Notes under the pieces: generated by a model
Seen by the model: the letters and a program-made list of their open reading frames with translations, nothing else
Database searches by the model: none
Told to the model about the DNA's origin: nothing
Part shown: piece after piece, positions 34,441 through 48,448 of the stretch
Layout of the letters: every line of letters begins with the position of its first letter
Numbering within the stretch: position 1 is the stretch's first letter
Made by a program: the position numbers and the translations under genes
Source: Hemerocallis citrina
Taxonomy: Eukaryota; Streptophyta; Magnoliopsida; Asparagales; Asphodelaceae
NCBI GenBank assembly: GCA_017893485.1
Contig: CM030368.1
Span: 174,812,004-174,876,003, forward strand
Length of the DNA: 64,000 bases
Direction of reading: 5' to 3'

Positions 34441-34708
34441 TGTTAAACCTGATATAGGGAAATTAGGGTTAGGGTTTATCTCTAGCCGCTTAAGATATTA
34501 TACCCTGCTTATCAGTATTGGAATATCACAGGGCACTACCTCTAGACCAGCTTATATAGAGATTAGACTGGGTTTAGGATACTGGGCTTTTAGCCCACTC
34601 AATCCGTTCCAATAATTAATACATAACACGTGTAAACCCGTGTTGCCCCATAGAACAATATACACAATATTATCCTATTATACCGAGAATATACATATAC
34701 ATCCAACA
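34441..34708 (-). repeat. COP-1 5' LTR
   Basis: A 268-bp LTR, plus strand TGTTAAACC to ATCCAACA. It contains the 14-bp segment missing from the 3' LTR and is followed by GTTTC at 34709-34713. Confidence 0.92.
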
Positions 34709-34713
34709 GTTTC

Positions 34714-35339
34714 CAGTGAACAACAACCACAAGTCATCATTGATCATTCTAATAAGCATGAAATCAATATCCACACAAACATACATGTCCAAACCAACAT
34801 GGCATAATATAACATTTTCAAAACGAATTCTTTGATAACCATACTATCCTTGATATTCGTCAATCACATGCTTTTCTACATTTCTTTTTAATTAGGTATA
34901 GATAGCGACTCAATTCAAATCTCGAATAATAACTACTCCAATTTCATTCATTATCCTAATCTAGCATGGAGTTATCATTGATAAATTTTGCAAGAGACAA
35001 AATAATTAAATTCATGCTTTCTATAACTTACATTAATCATGATTGTGCACTAGTTTAAGTTGTATATCACTCTAATTCATCATTTTAACAGATTTCATAC
35101 AGCAATGATCAAAACAAAAGAGATTGAGAACACCCAACTAAAATATGATGAATTCCCGCTTTGCAAGCTTTCCAATAGCCTTCCCTCCTTCAACTCAAAT
35201 GTACTAAATAGAGTAGTTGTTCACCCACACAAAATGAGGTAACAAAAGTGATCTCATTACCTTTATTGGCCGGCCAAAATCTCAAGAGGTTGGGAGTTTG
35301 GGGAGTTACAAAATCACATTTACCCTTGTTTTCCTAATT
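34714..35339 (-). repeat. DEL-3 middle part
   Basis: Non-coding LTR sequence between COP-1 and COP-2. GGCCGGCC at 35271 and a plus-strand GGGGAGTTACA at 35300-35310 are present. The latter resembles a DEL terminus but is not flanked by a matching duplication, so it is not called as an end. Confidence 0.45.
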
Positions 35340-35344
35340 AATTT

Positions 35345-35483
35345 TGTTAGAGATTATAGTCCCATATTGAGTAGTTGGTTAGTTTTGTATTTGGTTCTTC
35401 CTATATATAAGAGATATTGTACTCAGTTATTTCTCAATTCAATATTTAGTATTGTCATCATTTCTCTCTGATTTATCTTAACA
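35345..35483 (+). repeat. COP-2 5' LTR
   Basis: A 139-bp LTR, TGTTAGAGATT to ATCTTAACA, with a TATA-like CTATATATAAG at 35400-35410. Confidence 0.93.
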
Positions 35484-35496
35484 TGGTATCAGAGCC
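35484..35496 (+). promoter_or_regulatory. COP-2 primer binding site
   Basis: TGGTATCAGAGCC directly abuts the LTR end. It complements the 3' end of plant initiator tRNA-Met, the classical copia primer. Confidence 0.92.
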
Positions 35497-38203
<2,707 letters not shown>

Positions 38204-38550
38204 ACCCCCCTCCCCCTCCCCCCCCCCCCCCCCTCCCCCCCTCCCCCCCCCCCCCCCGAGGATACTAGATTTCTCGATTCCCCAGTTATTGCTAGCCCCC
38301 CAACTTTATCTTTCCGCATTCCTTTTGATCCCACTCCTCTGGCTCCATTCACATCTCCTGTAGTTTTTACACCTGTTGTTCCCCCTACCGAAACTCCACC
38401 TGCATCCCCACAGCAGCCATCACCCATCCCACCTACTTCCCCACCCACACATGCACCTACTCCACCGTCCTCACCCCCACACCCTGTCAGTTCACCACCT
38501 CTTCGTCAGTCTACCCGTTCCACTTCTGGTATTCCTCCGGCACGTTATAC

Positions 38551-40170
38551 ACCTGATGCCACTGGTCCTTCTGACCAGTTTGGTTTTGTCACCCTAGCTT
38601 CCTACTCACCACAGTTTCATGCATATCTCACTGCTATACACTCTACATGTGAGCCCAGAACCTATCAAGATGCAATTCAATATCCTGAATGGAGGAAAGC
38701 TATTGCAAAGGAATTCAGTGCATTTGAACAGACTGGCACTTGGGATGTTGTTCCTCGACCAGAGGGCGTTCAGCCTATTAGCTGCAAGTGGATCTTCAAG
38801 GTCAAATATCAACCTGATGGATCTATTGAGCGGCACAAGGCCCGTCTAGTAGCACGAGGGTTTACTCAGGAGCATGGCATTGACTATATGAGACATTTGC
38901 TCTCGTTGCACAGATGACTACTGTTCGCATCCTTCTTACTATTGCAGCCATCCGCCAATGGCTGTTATACCATATGGACGTGAAGAATGCTTTTCTTCAT
39001 GGTACTTTATCTGAGGTTGTTTATATGGATCCTCCTCCTGGACTCCCTACTCCTCGTCATGTTTGCCGGCTGTGTCGGGCTATATATGGTTTGAAGCAGG
39101 CCCCTCGAGCCTGGTTTGAGTGTTTTCACCTTGTCATCACCAAGGCTGGTTTTAGTGAGAGTTCTCAGGACCATTCTATGTTTATGCGGTCATCACCGCA
39201 GGGGAGGGTAATTCTACTACTATATGTTGATGATATGATCATTACTGGGGATGACTCCGCCGGCATTGTATCCACATAGAAATACCTTCACCAGCAGTTT
39301 CATATGAAAGACCTTGGTAAGCTACGTTACTTTCGGGGTTTAGAGATTGCTCATGGATCTCAGGGGATACTCATTTCTCAGCAGAAATACACATCAGATA
39401 TTATTTCCACTACATGTCTCTCTGACAGTCGATCAGCTGATACACCCTTAGAGCTTCATGTGAAGCTTCGTCCAACAGATGGTGAGCTCCTTCCTGATCC
39501 CACTAGATATAGGTAGATTGTTGGATAGCTTGTCTACTGATGCATGACCAGACCCGATATTGCTCATGCAGTTAGTATTGTCAGTCAGTTTGTTTTCACT
39601 CCTACATTAGTTCACTACGGTGCTCTTCTTCGGATCCTCAGATACCTTCGGGGCACTATCACTCGCTCATTACTCATGCATTCTACATCCAAACTAGAGC
39701 TCGGTACATATTCTGATTCAGATTGGGCAGGTGATCTGACTACCAGAAGGTCTACCACAGGTTTCTATCTATTTCTTGGTGATTCACTGATCTCATGGCG
39801 GAGCAAGAAACAGGCAGTTGTTGCATGTTCTTCCACCGAGGCTGAGTACAGAGCAATGGCAGCTACTACTAGAGAGATTGTTCATGTTTGTTGGCTGTTA
39901 TCAAATATGGGTGTCACTCTTACAGGAGCTACTCCACTTTATTGTGATAACCGGAGTACATTACACATTGCAAGCAACCCGGTCTTTCATGAACGAACGA
40001 AGCATATTGAGATTGAATGTCATTATGTTCGTGAGCATTTTGAGGCAGGGACAATCTCTCTCCATTCTGTTACCTCTTCCCAGCAGACTACAGATTTCTT
40101 CACCAAATCCCATACTGTTCAGAGATTCCGACACTTAGTAGGCAAACTCATATTGTTTGACCCATCGTGA
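38551..40170 (+). pseudogene. COP-2 reverse transcriptase and RNase H
   Basis: Begins near YPEWRKAIAKEFSAFEQTGT, then SCKWIFKVKYQPDGSIERHK. A frameshift at about 38890 is followed by DVKNAFLHGTLSEVVYM, YGLKQAPRAWF and the intact YVDDMIITGDD. There is a TAG at 39277. After [13 protein letters not shown] and three further stops near 39514-39540, RNase H is open from 39544: YSDSDWAGD, STEAEYRAMA and YCDNRSTLHIA hold the catalytic acids. It ends GKLILFDPS at 40170, 13 bases before the 3' LTR. A C-rich tract at 38205-38257 separates it from integrase. Confidence 0.9.
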
Positions 40171-40183
40171 GTTTGAGAGGGGG

Positions 40184-40322
40184 TGTTAGAGATTATAGTC
40201 CCATATTGAGTAGTTGGTTAGTTTTGTATTTGGTTCCTCCTATATATAGGAGATATTGTACTCAGTGATTTCTCAATTCAATATTCAGAATTGTCTTCAT
40301 TTCTCTCTGATTTATCTTAACA
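40184..40322 (+). repeat. COP-2 3' LTR
   Basis: A 139-bp LTR preceded by the polypurine tract GAGAGGGGG (40175-40183) and followed by AATTT. Confidence 0.93.
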
Positions 40323-40327
40323 AATTT

Positions 40328-40921
40328 AACCCACTCATTCACTTAATTAGTGAACCCCGGATCTTACTAAACTCCTCCTCACTACACATGATAGCCGGCC
40401 AAACCCTAGAGTGTGTGTGCATATTTCTTTTTTCACAATTAGTTGTACACAAAATGTTTCAAATTATATGCCCTGTTGGTTAGGTTAAAGTGGACTCATT
40501 TCCATCGTAAGATGTAATTCAATTTAGGTTCAAGCCATTCTAATTTAGATAAATTCAAGTCCCTCCATTATCTCATTCATGACAAGTTATTGCAATATAT
40601 AACTTCATTTATACTAATTTAGAATAAGAAAAATATAACTAATACGTGTACTAACTACATATGCATTGTACGTACTAATAAATATACCAAACAATCTCTT
40701 AATATTCTTGCGGGGTATTAGAGTAGTCCCCTTCACTTGAGACCATTTCTGAAATCTTATTATTTGAATGAAGTCCAATACACTCAAACCAATATGTGCC
40801 CGAGCCCAACTCCTTTGCTTTTTTTTTTTTTGAAACTGCAAGAATAGCTAACTAAATAGAATCCAGAAATTCCGCTCTAGTCATTGTCAGAGTTCTATCT
40901 TTTGTGGGTCCCATTGTCTCA
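40328..40921 (-). repeat. DEL-3 right part
   Basis: Continuation of the long LTR after COP-2. It joins DEL-3 across the AATTT duplication. No TGTAAC terminus was found, so the 5' end was lost or lies hidden next to the MITE. A T12 run lies at 40820. No gene seen. Confidence 0.4.
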
Positions 40922-41467
40922 GAGCATCTGTAGTCGTTTGCCATATTCCCAAATTTTCCAAAATTTGGAGAGAAAAAAACCCCTGTAGTCGTTGGCCAAA
41001 TACCTAAAAATTGGGTTCAATCGCTACAGTACCCAGCTATATTTGGCAATCAAAATGTCAATTGCCAAAATATAGCCGTACGATAGATTATCCACCGTCA
41101 TTTAAAATTTTTCGATTGAACGAAAGATTATCTTCCGTCGCTTTAATTTTTTTTGTATCGGACGATAGATAATGTCCCGTCCCAACCGGAAAAAAAAAAT
41201 TGTCGGACGGTTGATTATACAATGTCATAACAATTTTGGCTAAAGACAAAAGTGTTAGGATGGTGTATAATCCACCATCCCTCACTTTTGGAAGTTTTTT
41301 TTTTTTGTCCTTTTGTGCCAAAAAAAATTTTTTAAAAAATTTTTTAGACGAAAGATTATCCTCCGTCTGGCCAAATTTTAACTTTCGACCACTACAGCGC
41401 GCCGTCTAATTTTCTATTTCCATTTTCCAAATACCCAAAAAATGGAAAACAACGACTACAGATGCTC
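40922..41467. mobile_element. MITE with GAGCATCTGTAGTCGTT terminal inverted repeats
   Basis: The left end GAGCATCTGTAGTCGTT is the reverse complement of the right end AACGACTACAGATGCTC. Similarity continues further in (CCAAATTTTCC against GGAAAATAGCC-like bases). The element is 546 bp and non-coding. The interior repeats a CGATAGATTATCCNCCGTC-like word at 41081, 41121, 41163, 41203, 41261 and 41349. Terminal sequence of the form GAGCATCT is common among PIF/Harbinger-derived MITEs. A clear 3-bp duplication was not seen. Confidence 0.8.
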
Positions 41468-42039
41468 TCGGGATTTGGCTGTTGTTTTGTTTGGTTTGAA
41501 TAAGAGTAGGGGTTTGGGGTTGGGCTTCATAACATAATAAAGAATTAGATAATTTGTACGGTAGACTAAGACAAATGAAAATAAGAGGCGTGAATCACGA
41601 GAAAAGTGTGATTTTTCATGACGTGGCGAGATCTGAGCCGTCTGATTGAGATCAGGCGTGAATCGTGAGGAGAAAGTCATTCTTCTTCAATATGCAACTC
41701 GGTGCCTCGGTTGCTCGGATTTGGGTTCCGAGCAACGTGGCACAATCTTGGCCGCCTGATGAAGATCTGGCACAAATCACAATGCATTTGGCATTTAGGC
41801 TTCTGATGGGCCTCTGTGGGGACCCAAAATATCTGAAAGCCCACCCACATTCTCTTTAGTGCTATTAGTCTTCACCGCTCTCCCTACTTCCTCATTTCTC
41901 ACTTTCACTTTCACTCAGTTATTTTTTGCTCTCGAGCGGCACTGCAAGCGGTTGTGGCCAGGCGATTCATCTTTCCGGCGAACTATTCCAACCGTAGCTA
42001 TCACATCAAGGTAATTAATTGTCTTAACTTTATCTAGAG
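41468..42039. other. TAT-3 left border and antisense leader
   Basis: TAT-3 internal sequence begins at about 41580, where GATCTGAGCCGTCTGAT matches the TAT-1 spacer at 5810. A 9-bp stem hairpin, GTTGCTCGG then CCGAGCAAC, lies at 41711-41737. The antisense 5' region includes CATCAAGGTAATT at 42004-42016, shared with TAT-2. The expected 3' LTR of TAT-3 is missing. No clear TATA box is seen. Confidence 0.55.
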
Positions 42040-44184
42040 ATGTCTAGAGTGTCGTCGGGGAGTGAGGCCTCCACCTCGGACCGAGACAGCGACCGACCCT
42101 TAGTGGTCCCCCCAGTAGTGGGCAAGGGGAAAGAAGTAGTGAGGTCGGCCATCGTGCAGACCGTCGTTGAGAATTTGAAGGGGGCTGGCACTCTAGGTCG
42201 GCTACCATCCACATTATCGAGCCTCGGGAAGGTTAGAAACTACTCCGGAGACATTCTGTCCAAGGAAGTATACGGGAGGTCTGCCACTTGCGAAGAGAAT
42301 AGTCTGAGGGGTCCTTCCGAGGTAGACGATATCCCCTTGATTCTGACCGAGGCGGATCTTCAGCGCATCAGGAAGGGGTTCCGGATCCCGAAGGAGTACG
42401 ACTTACTCCTCCCCGATCCGTGCTTCCGACCATGCACGAAGACCTCGCCTGACACCTGTGTCTTCCCCTACGACGCGCTCAATGCCGGCCTTCGGCTGCC
42501 TCTGCCACCATTCGTAGTCGAAGTGCTACAATGGTACGGCTTGAGCCCAGTGCAGTTCATGCCGAACATGTGGCGGCCTGTCATCTCCTTCATCCTTCAA
42601 AGCCAAGTCGTAGGCATCGAGCCTCAGCTTGTCATACTCCGTAGTCTGTACCGGATCTACCGCATGAGCAAGATAGAGTACCGATACGATCTGTCTCTGA
42701 GGAAGGGGGTCAAGTTGATCGAGAATCCGGACTCCATCAAGCATTGGAAGGAGAAGTACTTCTTGATCCGAGGTCCCGAGCCGTGGAGTTTTCCGACGAG
42801 TTGGAAGGAGGACATGCCGAAGTGGGCGAAGGCCGAGCCAGTGCTGACCAAGGAGGAAGAGGGGGTCATGTCGAAGATCCTCGGTCTTTCGACCCTGGGT
42901 TGGAAAGATATCACCGAGGGGGTCCTCTTCGGTGGGGGTCTCAGTCCGATCGACCCCAGTATACTCCGTCTAATTTTGTTTCTTTTTTTCTTTATATATG
43001 TACCAATCTCTTTTGGCTCTAACTCTTCTTGGTTGTCGTATTTCAGAGACCCCCGGTATGGACTTCAAAGCACTGTTAGCGAAGCAGCGAGCGGCCGCCG
43101 CAAAGGGACCGGACAACAAGAAGAGAAAAAGGACGATGATGGGACCCATGTCCATGCTACGACCGTTGTCGACTTGGTCAGCAACTCCCCCTCCGCTCCC
43201 CAAGTTACACTTCCCACGACCACGGCCCCCGAACCTTCGAGCGGGGCGTTCTCCGTCGGAGCCGCACTGGCGCTCGAGGTGCCGCCCCTCACCACCGTGG
43301 CAGAGGCCATTCTTACCGAGGAGCACAAGAAGCTCTTCGTCCCGAACTGTAGGGTGATGAAGCTTGACGGCTTCCTCGGCGATGCGGTGATGAGCATGCA
43401 GGCCGTGCGCCACCTGCCAACCCCAAAGGACCGAGTGACGCTGAAGGCGGGTAGCATGGGCGATGACGCGTTAGAGACTGCCCGGGCCACGATGTCGGTA
43501 AGTCTTCTTGCTATGATCTTCGGAATTTCTAAGTTTATGGTTTTTGATTCTCTCGTTTCTTTCTCTCTGGTTTTCAGATCACCTGTCACTTCAGCCACAT
43601 GCTCGAACAGTTCGCTGAGCAGGAGAGGGAACTGAAGGCGACGAGCGACAGGGACCGACGAAGTGTGCCAAGATGGTGAAGATGTTCGAGGCCAAGCAAC
43701 GGCTCTCGGAGTCTCGAGCTACCGAGATTAGCATCCTAGAGGCGGCCTTGGCCAAGGTGCACTAATGCATCGCTGCCGAAGCGGCAAGGGCGGACGAGCT
43801 GGAGAGGGGCAAGACCTATGCTGAGGTGGAGATAGAGATGGCCTTAAAAACCTCGGAGGAGGCATGAAGGATTGGGACGGTGCGGTGGCCGAGGCGACGG
43901 CGGCCATCCAAGCCGAGGCGGAGGCCCACATGCTCACCAATATGGAGGAGTCCTACGCTCGGGCCCTCAAGCATGTCGCGGCTCGTATTGCCAACTTCGA
44001 CAGCTCGGGGTATCACCTCTACGACCCGGTCGAAGGTGAGGAGACCATACCCCTAGCGGAGGCCGAGGCCGATGGAGGGGAGGAAGGAGCCGGAGGGGTC
44101 GAGGACAAGGTGGCGAATCTGGAGGGGGCACTCGTCACGATGCCGAGCGAGAGTGCGGAGCAACACCTCGTGGTGGCTCCCTGA
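42040..44184 (+). pseudogene. TAT-3 antisense gene 1: Transposase_28-like protein, three exons
   Basis: Exon one (42040-42958) is fully open for 306 codons and includes NAGLRLPLPPFVVEVLQWYG and QFMPNMWRPVISFILQSQ, the Transposase_28-like core. The donor is GTATAC and the acceptor TTTCAG. Exon two (43047-43497) opens TPGMDFKALLAKQRAAA and has a frameshift near 43125-43140. It then reads LTEEHKKLFVPN and DGFLGDAVMSMQAVRHL. The donor GTAAGT and acceptor TTTTCAG lead to exon three (43578-44184), a coiled coil with frameshifts, whose end MKDWDGAVAEATAAIQAE is open. Intron phases and positions equal those of TAT-2. Its continuous frame through intron one (to 43635) is accidental. Known Tat antisense ORFs have no proven role. 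Confidence 0.8.
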
Positions 44185-44372
44185 CTTCATTTTTTTTTTC
44201 TTTTGATTTTGTATTGCCTTGTTGCGAACTGGCCACTACATTTTGTTATCAATGAAATGAGAGCTTTTTTGACCAAGTGTTGTATTTGCGTTGAACTTTG
44301 TCTCTGAGTAGTTCTGAGTTGTCCGGTAGGAGTTGTTTAAACTTAGTAGCTTTGTGTTCTGGCTTTTTTCAG

Positions 44373-45460
44373 ATAGCCGAAGCGTTACAACTTGTCGAAG
44401 TGCCTCGGATGGCCGAAGTCCCGTCGGCTATCGTTCCTCCCTGACGGTCGTCCTCCCTCGATTAGCGAGCCAGTTTGCACTAGTATTCCCTTCTCGATAC
44501 AGATGAGAACATCACCTCACTCATTCGAATTTAACCTAAAGCGAAGGATCTTGACGACCCTATGTACTTCCATGGCAAGTGGAAGGGCGGTGGCACCTAT
44601 TACATTAGTGGCATTGATGAACTAACTCCAGCTTGTTAATAGACACGTGTTTGCTCAATACGCCCCGCAAGGGGAAGGACTTGCTTTCAAATCGTCATTC
44701 ATAACTGAAGAGACCGGACATGGGTTCTCAACTGCCGGGGATTGCTAGCATGCCTCAGGTCTAGTCTATGGTTAATGAGGTTGGGGCTCGCTCAGACTCG
44801 AGAAAGGCTTTTCGAGCCGAGGTGGAGCTGAACCACCTCAAGCTGACATTGGCTTGTCGTGACTCCAAGCTGAAGCGTCTCGAAGAGAAGGCTCGGGAAG
44901 TGCCCCCCGATGGAGAGGAGACGTGTCCCTCGATGGCCTTCAGCCAAGGCTTGCGGCTCAAGTATCTTCGTCAGTGTTTGTTCGACGTCAGGGCCGAACA
45001 AGAGGGTTTAAAGAACGTCGTGCTTGAGAAGAGCTTCGAGGCAGCACACCTTCGGAGGGCTTTTTCCGAAGCTTCTCATCAGGGAAGCTCTAGCCGAATG
45101 CCTCGACTGAAAATTAGAGTGACGAACGACTCGCTGAAAGAATGGGTCGTGGAGTTAGGGGCAGAGAACCATCGGCTACGTCGACTGTCCGAGGGGAGCA
45201 ACGTCCGAACCACTTCTTGTTCCCGAGGTGAATACTCCCAAGGAAGTTAATTCCACGAGTTGGCGTTACGCTCGCCTCCTGTCTCAAGGCGCCCTGGGGA
45301 TGCACATAGCAGAGTGGCCGGCTTGTCGAGCGGAGCATCTGCCGGGGCGATACTTAGGCTTTTAGGCGCCGAAGACGCAACTCGGCTCGCCGGTCTAGAT
45401 ATCTCCATGGAAGTGAGGACCGCAGCACAGTGCTCGTCGACCTCAGCTATCTCTCAATAG
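44373..45460 (+). pseudogene. TAT-3 antisense ORF 2: coiled-coil protein
   Basis: Starts at a TTTTTTCAG acceptor (44364-44372) with IAEALQLVEVPRMAEV, then a degraded stretch to about 44760. The open part 44768-45250 has NHLKLTLACRDSKLKRLEEK, then GLRLKYLRQCLFDVRAEQEG and RVTNDSLKEWVVELGAENH. After one TAA the same frame continues FHELALRSPPVSRRPGDAHS to 45460. The order of blocks matches TAT-2 ORF 2. No known domain is recognised; it is mostly coiled coil. Confidence 0.65.
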
Positions 45461-45635
45461 AAGTGTCCCACTCCCTAGGAGGGGTTAAAGTAGCTTTCTG
45501 TAATTTTGTAATCTTCATTTCACAAGTTTTGTATCTCGATGTAAAGATGAGTTGTTGGTCTGTAGTTAGACTTGTACCTCAAACTTTAATGAAATATTAC
45601 TTGTTTCTTGAACTTGTGTGTTTTGCTAGCATTTG

Positions 45636-46090
45636 CAATTGTCAACAGTTGTAGGAGCAATTTCAAATGGTGAACCACTTCGTACTCGCTTAAAAGCAAG
45701 TAGTTGAAGCGGAATCGAACCAAGTGTTGGACTCCAAGCATGTCATTTAGGGATTATCAACAGCTGTAGGAGCAATTCCGAATGGTGATCTGCTTCGTAC
45801 TCACTTAGAAGCAAGTAGTTGAAGCAGAATCGAACCAAGTGTTGGACTCCAAGCATGTCGTTTAGGGATTATCAATAGCTGTAGGAGCAATTCCGAATGG
45901 TGATCCGCTTTATACTCGCTTAGAAGCAAGTAGTTGAAGCAGAGTCGAACCAAGTATTGGACTCTGAGCATGTCGTTTAGAGAATATCAACAGCTGTAGG
46001 AGCAATTCCGAATGGTGATCCGCTTCGTACTCGCGTAGAAGCAAGTAGTTGAAGCGGAGTCGAACCAAGTGTTGGACTCCGAGCAATTGT
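45636..46090. repeat. TAT-3 115-bp tandem repeat, four copies
   Basis: Units start at about 45636, 45751, 45866 and 45981 (GGATTATCAACAGCTGTAGG), a 115-bp spacing. Each contains GGAGCAATTCCGAATGGTGA and TCGAACCAAGTGTTGGACTC. The same unit family is in TAT-1 and TAT-2. Confidence 0.93.
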
Positions 46091-46299
46091 TCTTAAAGTC
46101 TCGCGTGTCTCAAAGCAAGCCAACAAGGTTATTACATACAAAAATTCCTAGGAAGTAACTCGTCTTCATTAAAGATTATTTGAGTGGCTACTTCTGAGTT
46201 GTGAGCCACTATTACATTCTGAAAAGAAAATTAACAAGATAGATAGAAACATCGAATAGAAACTGCTCTACTCAAGAGTTTTCTGAAGTTGCTTGGAGC

Positions 46300-47640
46300 A
46301 GTGTTGCAACACCCTCTTGGTACTTCATTAAGTGGTCGGCATTCCAAGTCCTCGGTATCTTCCTGCCCCCCCCCCCCCGGTTCTTCAAGTTGATATGCAC
46401 CGCGGCGAATAACTCTAGAGACACGATATGGACCTTCCCAATTGGGCGCTAGCTTGCCCTTCTTGCTGGGAAGAGAGATTGATAGCTTTCGGAGCACTAG
46501 GTCTCCCATTTTGAGATCACCAGGGAAGACCTTCTTATTGTAAGATTGCATTATCCTACAGCGGTAGGTCTCTTGCCGAATAGAAGCTCTTTCCCGGACT
46601 TCGTCGATGAGATCCAAACTGTTGCAGAGCTGGCTCGCATTTTTTTCTTCTCTGTAGGCGATTAGTCGGGGCAAGGGCAGGCTGACCTCTAGTGGGATGA
46701 TGGCTTCGGAGCCATATGTGAGGTTGAAAAGGGACTCTCCTGTAGGGGTTCTCTTCGTGGTTCGGTAGCTCCATAAGACGTTAGGGAGCTGTTCGACCCA
46801 TAACCCCCTGGTGGACTTATTGAGCTTCTTCTTTAGGCCGGAGAGGATTTGGCGGTTAGCATTCTCCGCTTGGCCGTTGGACTGAGGGTGGGCTATTGAA
46901 GAGAACCGTTGTTGGATACTGAGGTCGGTACAGAAGTTGCAAAACATAGCCCCCGTGAACTGGGTTCCGTTGTCAGTTACGAGGACACGGGGCACACCGA
47001 AAAGGAAAATAACGTTCTCCCAGAAGAACTTCTGAACCTTATTCTCAGTGAACGTTGCGAGGGGTTCGGCCTCGATCCACTTGGAGAAGTAGTCTATCGC
47101 CACGACCAAGAACTTCAGCTGGCCCGACGCTGGAGGGAACGGTCCGAGCAAGTCCATCCCCCACATTGCGAAATGGATTGGACTTGTCAGGGATCGGGGC
47201 GAATCTCTGGCAGGAGCCGCATTGCTGGACGTACTCTTCGGAGTCACTAAGTAGTGTGGGCCAGAAGTAGCCGTAATTTAAGAGTATGCGGGCAAGGGAT
47301 CTTGCCCCCAGGTGTGCGCCACACATACCATCATGGGCCTCCTTCAGGGCATAGAGTGCTTCCTTGGGCGAGAGACACCTCAGGTAGGGTCGGCCGTCAA
47401 TCTGAGTGTAGGAGCATTTGTACATGAATCCATCAAGAAGTGTGTACCGCTCGGGTCTGGTCTTGATCCTTCTCACCTCCCTTGGGTCCTCTGGAAGAAC
47501 TCCGTCTCTTAGGTACTCAAGTAAGGTCTTCATCCAGTTCTCCCCAAGTGTCAGGGGCATAGGCTCCATCGGCTCTGGTCTATCTTCCTCGATACTTGGT
47601 CTGAGGAGGACCTCTATCAGGACAGTCAGTTCTAAACCCC
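46300..47640 (-). pseudogene. TAT-3 integrase
   Basis: The zinc-binding region reads HDGMCGAHLGARSLARILL and CGSCQRFAP. A frameshift near 47240 follows. The catalytic core then reads MWGMDLLGPFPPASGQLKF, then VTDNGTQFTG and AHPQSNGQAENANRQIL, so all three acidic positions are present. The C-terminal domain has NWEGPYRVSRV. A 13-C run at 46366-46378 destroys the frame just before the conserved TWNADHL-like end. Apart from the frameshift and the C run this is the best preserved integrase of the three TAT elements. Confidence 0.9.
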
Positions 47641-48448
47641 GAGGGAGGAGGTGGCGAGCTTGGACAGGGCATCCGCCTGCACGTTCTCCTCTTGAGGAAC
47701 CCACTGGAATTGAACATCCTCGAACAAGGCTAGTAGCCCCCTAACCATCGCCAAGTATTTGGCCATGCGCTCGTCCCTTGCTTCATATTCCCCAGACACC
47801 TGATTCATAACCAATTGCGAATCACTGAAGACCCTGACGCGCTTGGCTCCTATCTTGTGATCCATACAGAGCCCCACTATAAGGGCCTCATACTCTGCCT
47901 CGTTGTTCAATGCAGGGAAGTTTAAGCAGAGGGAGTATTGCAGGACGAAAGCGTCGGGGCCGATCAAGATGATGCCAACCCCAGTACTGTCGGCACAAGA
48001 GGATCCATCCACATAAATGGTCCACACCAGGAGTTTGGCAGCCAACTCGCAGGGGACAGGATAGTGCTCTCCACAATGAATTCTTCTAGGGCTTGCACCT
48101 TGATGGTAGTTCTAGGTTGGTAGCTGATGTCATGCTGGATCAGCTGTATGGACCACTTCATCAAGCGGCCCGATGTTTCTGGCTTGTGGAGCACCTGCTT
48201 TAGCGGTTGGTCGGTAAGAGCGACCACCAAATGAGACTGAAAGTATGGGCGAAGTTTTCTTGCTGCCATGACCAACGCAAGGGCCATCTTCTCCAGCTTC
48301 GGGTAACGGAGCTCAGCATCCTGAAAGACCTTACTCACGTAGTAGATGGGCCTCTGCATCATGTCTTCTTCTCTTACTAAGGCAGCACTGAGGGTCTGCT
48401 CCGAAGCGGCGAGGTATAGGTAAAGGACCTCCCCGGGTCTCGGCTTGC
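47641..48448 (-). pseudogene. TAT-3 RNase H and second archaeal-type RNase H
   Basis: The first RNase H is visible as YLYLAASEQTLSAALVREED, IYYVSKVFQDAELRYPKLEK and LTDQPLKQVLHKPETSGR. The second starts VWTIYVDGSSCADSTGVGII, continues LNNEAEYEALIVGLCMDHK, then FSDSQLVMNQVSGEYEARD, and ends ENVQADALSKLATSS. All four acidic positions are present (D, E, D, D). A frameshift near 48040 separates the two domains. Two RNase H domains in tandem are characteristic of plant Tat elements. Confidence 0.87.

Larger units (their letters stand above)
29286..34708 (-). mobile_element. COP-1: Ty1/copia retrotransposon
   Basis: LTRs at 29286-29539 and 34441-34708 are flanked by GTTTC at 29281-29285 and 34709-34713. 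The minus-strand order is 5' LTR, leader, gag-protease, integrase, reverse transcriptase, partial RNase H, 3' non-coding, 3' LTR. That order, with integrase before reverse transcriptase, defines Ty1/copia. I count seven substitutions and one 14-bp indel between the LTRs. It is inserted in DEL-3. Confidence 0.93.

Noticed and set aside
35300..35310. GGGGAGTTACA as the right end of DEL-3
   Set aside because: The following bases (AAATC) do not match those before 27073 (GTAGG), and similar sequence seems to continue past COP-2.
42040..43635. 531-codon continuous ORF in TAT-3
   Set aside because: It reads through intron one and loses the MDF reading frame that aligns with TAT-2. The spliced model is better supported.
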